A stretch of DNA of 39,050 nucleotides, taken from the NCBI GenBank assembly GCA_030740295.1, contig JASLXP010000549.1:1-39050 (forward strand), in the 5' to 3' direction. Both the position numbers and the translations under genes were made by a program. The notes below the pieces were generated by a model. That model was not told the DNA's origin, ran no database searches, and saw only the letters and a program-made list of their open reading frames with translations. This DNA comes from Planctomycetota bacterium (GTDB taxonomy: Bacteria; Planctomycetota; PUPC01; JACPCR01). How positions within the stretch are numbered: the first letter of the stretch is position 1; each line of letters begins with the position of its first letter. This document shows positions 31,880 to 39,050 of this stretch, piece by piece.

Positions 31880-32785
31880 TTACTCCTGAATTATCCGGTA
31901 GCCTTCCGACTGGGTCAGGGCCGTGTATAAGCTGGCTATCCGACCGGTAACAGGGCCTTCCTCTTCGCGGTTGAATACCGTCTCATCAAGCTGCACAACG
32001 GGGACGATTTCGCCCATCGTGCCGGTGCAAAAAACTTCATCGGCTTCATGCACTTCGGCCACAGGAATATCCCGAATCTGGTGCGGAATTTCGCGTTTTT
32101 CGCACAGCTCGAGCACGGTCGCTCGCGTGATGCCTTCGGGGCAGGCCCTGGTTGTCGATGTGTGTACGATGCCATCCTTCACAACGAAAACGTGCGTCGC
32201 GTTTGTTTCCGCCATATTGCCGTCAGGATCGAGCATCAGGGCGTCGTCGACGCCTGCCTCGATGGCTTCCATCTTTGCAAGGATAGAGGTCAGTTGATTG
32301 CTCGAATGGATGGTCTGGTCGAGGATGTCGGCGAAGGGGCGGCGTTGATTGGCGGTGATGAGGCGAACGCCACTCCGGTCATAAACGGGCGGTTTGTGTT
32401 CAGCGAGGACGAACAGGGAACAGCCCTCTAAATTGATCCGCGGGTCCATCCCGGACGTGTACTTTAGCCCGCGGGACAACACCAGGCGGATGTGCACGTT
32501 ATCCGCCATGTTATTCGCTTCGAGGGTGCGCCTTAGCTCTTCGATGATCTTTTCGTCACTTGGGATCCCCTGATACCGCAGCATGGTCGCGCCTTTGCGC
32601 ATGCGGTCGAGGTGTTCCTGGAGGCGAAAAATCCGGCCCTGGTAGAGCCGGAGTCCTTCCCAAACGGTATCGCCATTTTGGAAAGATGAATCGAACGGAC
32701 TGACTCCGGCCTCATCACGGTGGACGAGTTGGCCGTCCATATTAAGGATCAGATCTTTATTCTCGGGATTCTGTTTCTGCAGCAT
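31880..32785 (-). CDS. Class IV aminotransferase-fold protein with catalytic Lys replaced by His
   Basis: 301 residues from the ATG at 32785 (a GTG 11 codons earlier is less likely). Fold type IV PLP protein like branched-chain and D-amino acid aminotransferases: GVSPFDSSFQNGDTVWEGL near the start, EHLDRMRKGA, LAKMEAIEAGVDDALML and AETNATHVFVV with the Glu that contacts the PLP ring nitrogen. The position of the Schiff-base lysine, IKSLN in relatives, reads IHSSN: His160, codon CAT. Without that lysine normal transamination should fail, so the protein may be a binding, lyase-like or pseudo-enzyme. The rest of the active site is preserved, against simple decay. It is divergent from the amidohydrolase-aminotransferase fusion. 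Confidence 0.88.
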   Translation of the reverse strand: MLQKQNPENKDLILNMDGQLVHRDEAGVSPFDSSFQNGDTVWEGLRLYQGRIFRLQEHLDRMRKGATMLRYQGIPSDEKIIEELRRTLEANNMADNVHIRLVLSRGLKYTSGMDPRINLEGCSLFVLAEHKPPVYDRSGVRLITANQRRPFADILDQTIHSSNQLTSILAKMEAIEAGVDDALMLDPDGNMAETNATHVFVVKDGIVHTSTTRACPEGITRATVLELCEKREIPHQIRDIPVAEVHEADEVFCTGTMGEIVPVVQLDETVFNREEEGPVTGRIASLYTALTQSEGYRIIQE

Positions 32786-32815
32786 AGCGTTTGGCGGGTG
32801 GTTGGATGGTCTCGG

Positions 32816-32831
32816 CACTCCGCGAGGAGTG
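32816..32831. promoter_or_regulatory. Short perfect palindrome in the divergent region
   Basis: CACTCC, GCGA, GGAGTG: a 6-base inverted repeat between the divergent aminotransferase and fusion genes; possible operator, weak evidence. Confidence 0.3.
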
Positions 32832-32917
32832 AGGATTGTGTGTGGACTGCAAAATCAATCAATTGGAAACTTGCGTCGAACATTCCCTTGCCAGCTTCGC
32901 TTCAGGATCAGTAGACT

Positions 32918-35317
32918 ATGGCCCAATCATCAGAGAGAAGCATGGGAAACCAGACCGAAAACGAAGAACCGGTAATCAGCCCCGCAGGTCAGGCCGGAAA
33001 CGCGAATCATTTCGTCGTTCACCCATCCGACCGTGAGCTGTTTCAAAAGCACTTGCACAGCTTTGTGCCACCAGGCGCTTTCGACGCACACGCGCATGTT
33101 TACGATCTCAGGCACATATCCCCCGGCACTCCTGAAGATGCCTTCGGCGGCAGCCCTGAAATAACGATTAGCCGGATTCAAGAATGCACCGAGAAATGGA
33201 TGGGCGACCGCGTCATCCGTGATGGTCTCTATTTTCCCTTCCCGATTCGAGGACTTGATGCGACCGCTGCAAATGAATTTCTTGCCACGGATCTGAAGAA
33301 TCATTCGGGAAGTCGTGGCCTGATGATAGTTCGGCCGCAAGACGATCCGGATGCGATCGAGGCCAGCCTTCTTGAACACAACTTTGCGGGCTTCAAAGTC
33401 TACCATCAGTTCGCCAGACGAGAGGATACCTTTTACGCCGGTCAGGAAGAGTTCCTTCCCGAGTGGGCCTGGGAACTGGCGGATAAACACGGGCTCTGGA
33501 TCACCATGCACATGGTGCTTTCCAAGGCATTGAGCGACCCGCGAAATCAGAAATACATTTGCGAACACTGCCTCCGGTATCCCAACGCCCGTTTCGTGCT
33601 CGCGCACGGGGCCCGCGGCTTCAACGCCGGCCACACCGCCGATGCCATCGATACCATCAAGAGTCTGGACAATGTTTTCTTCGACACCGCCGTCATTTGC
33701 GAAGCCGCGGCATTCGAAGCCATCCTCAAAGCGACGGGTACCACTCGACTGATGTATGGCAGCGATTTCCCCGTGTCAGAACTGAGGGGAAAGGCCATTT
33801 CCATCGGTGATGGGTTTTTCTGGCTCTACGAAAATAACACTCAGTGGGATGGCTGGCTGCACTGTTCGCCGCAACTCGTCGGCAACGAGTCTCTCCTTGC
33901 GCTGAAGCAGGCGTGCCTCACTCTCTGTCTGAACGATTCCGACATCGAACGCATCTTCTGCCACAACGCGCGTGAGCTGTTGAATCTCAGAGAGCAGCCC
34001 ACCGGCGAACGAACTCAGCAGCTCTACCGCGAGGCCAGGAAACTCATCCCCGGCGGAACGCAACTGCTGTCCAAGCGGCCGGAGATGTTCGCACCGGAAC
34101 AGTGGCCGGCCTATTACGAGCAGGCCATCGGATGCGAAGTCACGGATAAAGATGGCCGCCGCTTTATCGACATGTCCTACAACGGCATCCTGGCCTGCAT
34201 CCTCGGCTTTGCCGACCCGGATGTGAACGCGGCAGTCATCCGGCGCGTCCATCTTGGTTCGATGGCTACCCAGCAGACCTCGGACGAGGTCGAGCTTGCC
34301 CGCTTGCTTACCGAGATTCACCCGTGGGCATCCAAGGCGCGCTTTGCCAGGGCCGGGGGTGAATCCATGACCGCTGCAGTGCGCATCGCCCGCACTGCGA
34401 CAGGGAGCGACAAGGTGATCTTCTGTGGATACCACGGCTGGCACGATTGGTATCTCGCGGCCAACCTGGGCGAAACGGACGCGCTGGATGGACACCTCCT
34501 CCCGGGGCTCAGTCCCGCGGGTGTGCCGCGCGTGCTCGAGGGTACGGCCTTCACCTTCCGTTATAACAAGCTTGAAGAGCTCGATGCCATCCTCAGCGAG
34601 AACGGCTCGGAGATCGCGGCCATCATTATGGAGCCAACCCGATCGATGGATCCTGATCCGGGTTTTCTTGAAGCGGTAAGGGAAAAAGCAAATCACAACG
34701 GTGCAAAACTGATATTCGATGAAATCTCCATCGGCTGGCGGCTGTGCCTCGGCGGTGCGCACCTCAAGTTTGGCATCGAGCCCGATATGGCCGTCTTCGC
34801 AAAAACAATCAGCAACGGCTACGCGATGGGCGCCATCATCGGCAACGAAGAGACCATGGACGCCGCGCAGGAATCGTTTATATCCAGCGCGTATTGGACA
34901 GAAGGCATCGGCCCTGCCGCGGCGCTCGCCGCAGTGAAGAAGATGATGACAGTAGACGTCCCCGCTCATATCGGAAAACTCGGCGAGATGGTCATGAGCG
35001 GCTGGCGATCACTGACTGAGACACACGGCATCGCGGCAAAGATTACCGGACATCCACAGTTGCCATCGATGAGTTTCGAACACGAGAAGGCCGCTGCGCT
35101 CCAGACGTTGCTGACAGTGAGAATGATGGACAGAGGTTTCCTGGCTGCCGGAGCCTGCGCGCTCACCCTCGCGCACGAAGAACGGCACGTCGAGAACTAC
35201 CTGTCCGCGCTGGACGAAGTTCTCGAAGAACTCGCCGCCGCCATTGATTCAGACGATATCGAAAGCCGCATCGGAGGGCCGGTGAAGCACACCGGCTTTG
35301 CCAGACTCGCAGACTGA
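32918..35317 (+). CDS. Fusion of amidohydrolase and GSA-type class III aminotransferase
   Basis: 799 residues, two enzymes in one chain. Residues about 50-358: amidohydrolase-type TIM barrel with the HxH metal pair (His58, His60 in DAHAH), further His in ITMHM and VLAHGARG, and the barrel-end Asp in MYGSDFP. Residues about 362-790: PLP aminotransferase like glutamate-1-semialdehyde aminomutase, with Asp601 (FDEIS) for the PLP nitrogen and Lys629 (AKTISNGYAMG) for the Schiff base. Both active sites look intact. GSA-like enzymes of this style also occur in polysaccharide and amino-sugar loci, so heme synthesis is not implied. AGGA lies before the ATG. No frameshift at the junction. It probably channels an intermediate between two steps; substrate unknown. 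Confidence 0.9.
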   Translation: MAQSSERSMGNQTENEEPVISPAGQAGNANHFVVHPSDRELFQKHLHSFVPPGAFDAHAHVYDLRHISPGTPEDAFGGSPEITISRIQECTEKWMGDRVIRDGLYFPFPIRGLDATAANEFLATDLKNHSGSRGLMIVRPQDDPDAIEASLLEHNFAGFKVYHQFARREDTFYAGQEEFLPEWAWELADKHGLWITMHMVLSKALSDPRNQKYICEHCLRYPNARFVLAHGARGFNAGHTADAIDTIKSLDNVFFDTAVICEAAAFEAILKATGTTRLMYGSDFPVSELRGKAISIGDGFFWLYENNTQWDGWLHCSPQLVGNESLLALKQACLTLCLNDSDIERIFCHNARELLNLREQPTGERTQQLYREARKLIPGGTQLLSKRPEMFAPEQWPAYYEQAIGCEVTDKDGRRFIDMSYNGILACILGFADPDVNAAVIRRVHLGSMATQQTSDEVELARLLTEIHPWASKARFARAGGESMTAAVRIARTATGSDKVIFCGYHGWHDWYLAANLGETDALDGHLLPGLSPAGVPRVLEGTAFTFRYNKLEELDAILSENGSEIAAIIMEPTRSMDPDPGFLEAVREKANHNGAKLIFDEISIGWRLCLGGAHLKFGIEPDMAVFAKTISNGYAMGAIIGNEETMDAAQESFISSAYWTEGIGPAAALAAVKKMMTVDVPAHIGKLGEMVMSGWRSLTETHGIAAKITGHPQLPSMSFEHEKAAALQTLLTVRMMDRGFLAAGACALTLAHEERHVENYLSALDEVLEELAAAIDSDDIESRIGGPVKHTGFARLAD

Positions 35318-35370
35318 TCTGCCGGAGTTGGAGCATCCGACAGCACACCATTAACAACCGGAGTAACACT

Positions 35371-36177
35371 ATGTCCGAAGCACACGAGCCAACCATCCAG
35401 GAACTCTTCGATCTCACCGGCCGCGCGGCCCTGATCACCGGCGGCACTGGATGGCTGGGCACGAGTTTCTCACGAGCCCTGGCCGAGGCAGGTGCTTCGG
35501 TGGTCATTTCCAGCCGCGATGCTGCACGCGCTCAAGAAGCCGCGGCGGCACTGCCCTCACCCGACGGTGCAACGCATTTCGGCGTCGAGCTCGATCAGAT
35601 GGATGAAGAAAGTCTCAACAGAGGATTTCAGGATGCCGAGAAACTGACCGGCAGGATCGACATTCTTGTCAACAACGGGCTCGAAGCCGTCGGCAAGGAT
35701 CTCACGAACATTTCCATGGATGAATTTGCCCGGCATCAACGCAACAACGCTGGTTATTTTATTTTGGCCCGGCTCGTGCGTGACAGCGCGGTCAAGAATG
35801 AGTCGCCCGCCAGCATCATCAACATCGGTTCGATGTACGGACAGGTAGCCTCCTACCCGGATGCATACGAAGACGTCTGTGCCGCGAGCCCGGTTGCCTA
35901 CCACTCACTGAAAGGCGGAACGATCCACATGACGCGCCACCTGGCAGTCTACTGGGCGAAGGACCGCGTGCGCGTGAATTGTCTCAGCCCCGGCCCGTTT
36001 CCGAATACCTTTACCGTACCGGAAGGATTGTCAGAGCGTCTGGATGCCAAATTGCCGATGCAGCGTATGGGCCTTCCGTATGAGCTCAAAGGCGCGCTGC
36101 TCCTGCTGGCCAGCGAGGCCGGCAGCTATATCACCGGGCAGAATGTTACCGTCGACGGTGGATGGACTGCGTGGTAG
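35371..36177 (+). CDS. SDR-family oxidoreductase
   Basis: 268 residues. Cofactor loop TGGTGWLG (a variant of TGxxxGxG), NNG in the strand 4 turn, catalytic Ser in NIGSMYG and YHSLK (Tyr and Lys), then the PGPFPN lid block. Good Shine-Dalgarno (GGAG, eight bases). It begins 53 bases after the fusion gene and probably works with it, for example to reduce or oxidise a sugar-like intermediate. Some close relatives are annotated gluconate or acetoin-type dehydrogenases; substrate not resolvable here. Confidence 0.92.
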   Translation: MSEAHEPTIQELFDLTGRAALITGGTGWLGTSFSRALAEAGASVVISSRDAARAQEAAAALPSPDGATHFGVELDQMDEESLNRGFQDAEKLTGRIDILVNNGLEAVGKDLTNISMDEFARHQRNNAGYFILARLVRDSAVKNESPASIINIGSMYGQVASYPDAYEDVCAASPVAYHSLKGGTIHMTRHLAVYWAKDRVRVNCLSPGPFPNTFTVPEGLSERLDAKLPMQRMGLPYELKGALLLLASEAGSYITGQNVTVDGGWTAW

Positions 36178-36425
36178 CGGTGCACTATTCGCGTAGCTTC
36201 AGGCCACCAACCTGGAGTCTGGTGGAGAATACAAAGACCACGACGAAGTTTAAGGCTAGGAGGAAAGCAGCAGCAAGGGCTGCTCGAAGGCCACTACCCT
36301 CGCGAAGCCCTCCCAAAAACAACGCCTTCAGGATGTACATTACCTGTGGCTCTCAATGTTGAAACGGATCGCTCTTCACTCAAGAATGATTGCTGTCGCG
36401 TTTTCCGTCGGAGTTCACCAGACCC
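36178..36425 (+). other. Intergenic region upstream of the histidine kinase
   Basis: 248 bases with no gene I can support. It holds a short imperfect hairpin (CCACCA at 36204-36209 and TGGTGG at 36220-36225). No promoter is convincing. Confidence 0.4.
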
Positions 36426-38225
36426 ATGCAGAACAACACAGACGATTCAACTCTGGGTGACCCGTCTGCATTGAGACGGAGCATCTGGTGGCTGATCATG
36501 CTGCGCTTCATTGCGGTAATTGGCGGGCTGCTGGTGGTTAGCATCCATGCCGGCAATTTTGTCAGTGGCAGTGACAAGATCTCTTTCACCGCTGGCTTCG
36601 CGGACTCGGCTATCCTTTTCCTTTTTCTTGCGGCAGTCGGCGCGGCGAATGGCATTTATCTGGCGATGCATCGAAGCATCAAGAATGTGGAGCTCTTTGT
36701 TTTCACTCAACTGGTGACCGATCTTTTTTCGCTGGCCATTCTGGTATATCTGACGGGCGGGCCGGGGAGTATCTTTACGCACTTCTATTTCGCAGTGATT
36801 CTGGCTGCCAGCCTGTTGGGTCGCAGCCGCAGCAGCGTGGTGTGCGCGGGGATGGGCGCTCTCTTTCAAACTATCACGGTCATCCTGTTTGCGGCGGTCG
36901 AAAGAGAACACCTTGTCGGCGTTTCCGTCTCCTGGTACGTGGAGCGTGACGTCAACCTTGATTACTTCGTATCGTTCCTCGCGGTTCCTGCGCTGGCGTT
37001 CTTTGTCGTGGCTATATTGTCCAATCACCTGGCAGTGCGGCTCAGCACTTTGCGCCTGGTGAATGACCGGGTGCTGCGGACGATGAAGGAGGCCGTGGTC
37101 ATTAGCGACCGGAATACGCACATCATCCTCTTCAACAAAGAGGCCCGCGACCTGTTTGGTTTTCCTGCTGAACGGGAGCTGGAAGGCTTCAGGGTCGATG
37201 AAGTTTTCAAGCGCGATACGGACGTCGACCTCTGCGAGTTACTGACATCGCCGGAAGAATCGCATCGTGAGATCCTTCTTCACAAGCGCGATGGCCGCAG
37301 CGTGCCGCTTTCAGTGAAGACGTCCGTCATCACCAGTTATCAGGGGCTGCCGATCGCGGTCGTGTGCATGTTTAATGATATGAGTTTTCTACGGACGGCC
37401 GAAGAGAACGAACGGCGGATTCAAAGGTTGGAGGCCATCCGAGAACTTTCTACCGGAATGTCGCAGGAGATGAGGCACCCGCTGTCGACCATCTTGAGCA
37501 ACCTCGTCGAGCTCGAGAAGCGTACGCTCGACATTGCGAGCGCGAAGCCGCTGATCGATCTCATTCAGAGCGAGTTGGAACGCCTGGACGGTATCGCCAA
37601 TGAGTTCGCCGAGTTCAGTCGCAAAGGAGATCTGAATTTTCTGGAAACAAATATCGCGCAACTGGCGCATGAGGCCGCAGAGATGGTGGAGACACACGAT
37701 ATCCGCAGCAACTCGCACGAGGTCGCTCTCGATTTCCCGGGACCTCTTGTCTGTTTCTGTGAACCGGAACAGGTCCGCAGGGCCATCTACCAGGTCGCGC
37801 AGAATGCCATCGAGGCCATGGCTGAAGGGGGACGCCTTCTGATCCGCGGTCAAAAGCAATCCGGAAAATCAGACTCTACCGGAGCGACTGTCGACGGAGT
37901 CTCCCTCGAGTTTTATGACAAAGGTAAAGGTATCCCGGAAGACAAATACGAAAAGATCTTCGAGCCCTTCTACGGAACTAAACGGGGAGGTGCCGGTCTC
38001 GGCCTGACGCTGGCAAGCCGCATCATCCGGGCGCATGGCGGTGAGATCACATTCCAGAGCCGGCTCGATGTCGGAACAACGTTCATCATCTGGTTGCCTG
38101 CAAACCCGCGTCCACAGGATGAACTGCCTGAATACATGCCAACCGTGATGATAGGGCAGCAGGAAGAGCCGGCGGCTGCAGAGCAGGCGGCTGAAGAACA
38201 GGCGCCTGTGGGTGTTGAGGAATGA
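36426..38225 (+). CDS. Membrane sensor histidine kinase, PilS/NtrB-like
   Basis: 599 residues from the ATG at 36426 (a TTG 12 codons upstream is possible; no Shine-Dalgarno at either). Six N-terminal membrane helices (to about residue 205), a PAS domain (about 215-330), a dimerisation helix with the phospho-accepting His351 in SQEMRHPLSTI, and a GHKL ATPase domain with N-box QNAIEAM, G1 DKGKGIPED and the G2 region FYGTKRGGAGLGLTLA. The tail is Glu/Ala-rich (EEPAAAEQAAEEQ). The layout resembles PilS and other kinases that signal to NtrC-type regulators. No such regulator is adjacent. Ligand unknown. Confidence 0.92.
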   Translation: MQNNTDDSTLGDPSALRRSIWWLIMLRFIAVIGGLLVVSIHAGNFVSGSDKISFTAGFADSAILFLFLAAVGAANGIYLAMHRSIKNVELFVFTQLVTDLFSLAILVYLTGGPGSIFTHFYFAVILAASLLGRSRSSVVCAGMGALFQTITVILFAAVEREHLVGVSVSWYVERDVNLDYFVSFLAVPALAFFVVAILSNHLAVRLSTLRLVNDRVLRTMKEAVVISDRNTHIILFNKEARDLFGFPAERELEGFRVDEVFKRDTDVDLCELLTSPEESHREILLHKRDGRSVPLSVKTSVITSYQGLPIAVVCMFNDMSFLRTAEENERRIQRLEAIRELSTGMSQEMRHPLSTILSNLVELEKRTLDIASAKPLIDLIQSELERLDGIANEFAEFSRKGDLNFLETNIAQLAHEAAEMVETHDIRSNSHEVALDFPGPLVCFCEPEQVRRAIYQVAQNAIEAMAEGGRLLIRGQKQSGKSDSTGATVDGVSLEFYDKGKGIPEDKYEKIFEPFYGTKRGGAGLGLTLASRIIRAHGGEITFQSRLDVGTTFIIWLPANPRPQDELPEYMPTVMIGQQEEPAAAEQAAEEQAPVGVEE

Positions 38226-38230
38226 CGCTG

Positions 38231-38265
38231 GACAGTTGAAGCTCGTTTCCGGATATTCGACTGTC
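38231..38265 (+). terminator. Hairpin after the histidine kinase gene
   Basis: GACAGTTGAA (38231-38240), a 15-base loop and TTCGACTGTC (38256-38265), a 10-pair stem with one G-U. It starts five bases after the kinase stop and ends 26 bases before the next ATG. No strong U-run, so termination is partial at best. Confidence 0.5.
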
Positions 38266-38291
38266 ATAACCGATCACTGAACTATCCAGGA

Positions 38292-38954
38292 ATGCACAGC
38301 AGTAAACTCAGAAGTACTGACTTTCATCTCCAGTGGCGCGGGGAGCCGGTGGCACATTCGGAGTTCTTTGCCGGATTCGCGAATACGGATCGTCTTGGGC
38401 TGTTTACACCTGACCGCTTTGAAGGAGCCGGGGCCGTAACACTCGTCATGGCGTACGTGACAGCTTTCTATGATCGCTATCGCGAGAGCGGACCTGATTT
38501 CCGCGCGTATCCGGATTTCTACACGTTCCAGAGAACCGAACCGGTCGCCCATTACGGGATGTTCGATATATGGCCGGCCCATAAGGATGTTCTGGTCTCC
38601 AGTGAAGCCGAGGAGACTGCCGCGGCCATTACAGATAGAGGCGTCAACGTTCTCCTCGTCCCGGACGGCCCAACCAGGGAATGTGATTTCGATGCGGTCC
38701 AAATTGAAAGCGCACGGCGAAACATCAACCGCTGTTTCATCTATTCCTTTGAGGGAAGCGTAGAGCCGAACGACCTTGTCCTGGAATGTGATACTGATCC
38801 TTTATCAGAATACGCGCTTGCGGTATTCGACTCAGTGGATCCCGACGGCGATCCGCAAAAGAAGCGGAAGTTCTGGCTGTCGCAGGTCGAATCCAATGGC
38901 CTCAGACAGTCGTTCCGTGAGGTAGGTCTGATGGAAGCGCTGCAACGGCTGTGA
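38292..38954 (+). CDS. Uncharacterised protein
   Basis: 220 residues, soluble, no signal peptide or membrane helix, and no family I recognise. Notable are aromatic-rich stretches (YPDFYTFQ, HYGMFDIWPAHKDV), a GVNVLLVPDGP segment that reads like a beta-strand and turn of an alpha/beta fold, and an acidic stretch around VDPDGDPQKKRKFW. The ATG is preceded almost directly by AGGA, an awkward spacing, so the start is uncertain. It lies between the histidine kinase and acylphosphatase genes on the same strand. Confidence 0.65.
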   Translation: MHSSKLRSTDFHLQWRGEPVAHSEFFAGFANTDRLGLFTPDRFEGAGAVTLVMAYVTAFYDRYRESGPDFRAYPDFYTFQRTEPVAHYGMFDIWPAHKDVLVSSEAEETAAAITDRGVNVLLVPDGPTRECDFDAVQIESARRNINRCFIYSFEGSVEPNDLVLECDTDPLSEYALAVFDSVDPDGDPQKKRKFWLSQVESNGLRQSFREVGLMEALQRL

Positions 38955-38987
38955 AGGTGGTACGTTAACCAACTGGATGCTGCGAAA

Positions 38988-39050
38988 ATGGCACAAACAG
39001 TACGATTAACAGTTCATTTCAGTGGAATGGTTCAGGGCGTCGGTTTCCGG
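38988..39050 (+). CDS. acyP: Acylphosphatase, N-terminal part (runs off the window)
   Basis: The first 21 residues show the acylphosphatase pattern: VRLTVHFSGMVQGVGFR, where GxVQGVGFR forms the phosphate-binding loop and its Arg is catalytic. The enzyme hydrolyses acyl phosphates such as acetyl or carbamoyl phosphate. The gene continues past the window. Starts 33 bases after the unknown protein's stop, so probably co-transcribed. Confidence 0.85.
   Translation, partial: MAQTVRLTVHFSGMVQGVGFR

Noticed and set aside
32918..35317. Heme-pathway glutamate-1-semialdehyde aminomutase (hemL)
   Set aside because: The fusion to an amidohydrolase and the variant AKTISNGYAMG Schiff-base segment suggest another substrate.

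Overview
The window looks like chromosomal DNA from a free-living, Gram-negative-type bacterium. I see signal peptides, RND and ABC exporters, type IV pilus motors, a sulfatase and many small-molecule enzymes. I see no transposase, phage gene, CRISPR array or rRNA. Several traits recall the Planctomycetes/Lentisphaerae/Sumerlaeota/Hydrogenedentes part of the tree: a PurS-PurS-PurL fusion, an FmdB-like protein without zinc cysteines, a sulfatase, and an ABC ATPase-permease-TPR-like membrane protein trio. That placement is inference from gene style, not a phylogenetic result.

Layout. 1-4161 (minus): 5' part of a sulfatase, purQ and a fused purL. 4318-6208 (plus): a soluble Ser/Thr kinase overlapping accA by 8 bases, divergent from purL. 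6413-9980 (minus): CheY-like receiver, stand-alone CheB-like methylesterase and an MMPL/RND exporter, probably one operon. 10410-14374 (plus): ABC ATPase, permease with a very large extracytoplasmic insert, and a membrane-anchored helical protein. 14381-19022 (minus): pilB, pilT and a second pilB-type ATPase behind a strong promoter. 19215-20021 (minus): DedA protein plus a 44-residue membrane protein. 20253-24320 (plus): a tight operon of a small membrane protein, APH-type kinase, Gfo/Idh/MocA dehydrogenase, epimerase and SDR, probably sugar or cyclitol metabolism. 24362-26063 (minus): FmdB-like protein and an orphan MacB/FtsX-type permease. 26354-31290: metallophosphoesterase, HtrA-like secreted protease, tRNA-Arg(ACG), C45-type acyltransferase and MFS transporter. 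31416-36177: rpsU, a class IV aminotransferase whose PLP lysine is replaced by His, a divergent amidohydrolase-aminotransferase fusion, and an SDR. 36426-39050: PilS/NtrB-like histidine kinase, an unknown protein, and the start of acylphosphatase.

Most notable: the Lys-to-His class IV aminotransferase next to a two-enzyme fusion; the receptor-less CheY/CheB/RND operon; the kinase-accA overlap; a family of imperfect palindromes found both at 6334-6390 and at 28377-28450; and a GC-rich direct/inverted repeat cluster at 29901-30058 that runs into the end of a gene. Gene boundaries and families come from reading the sequence only; start codons without a Shine-Dalgarno sequence are marked as uncertain.
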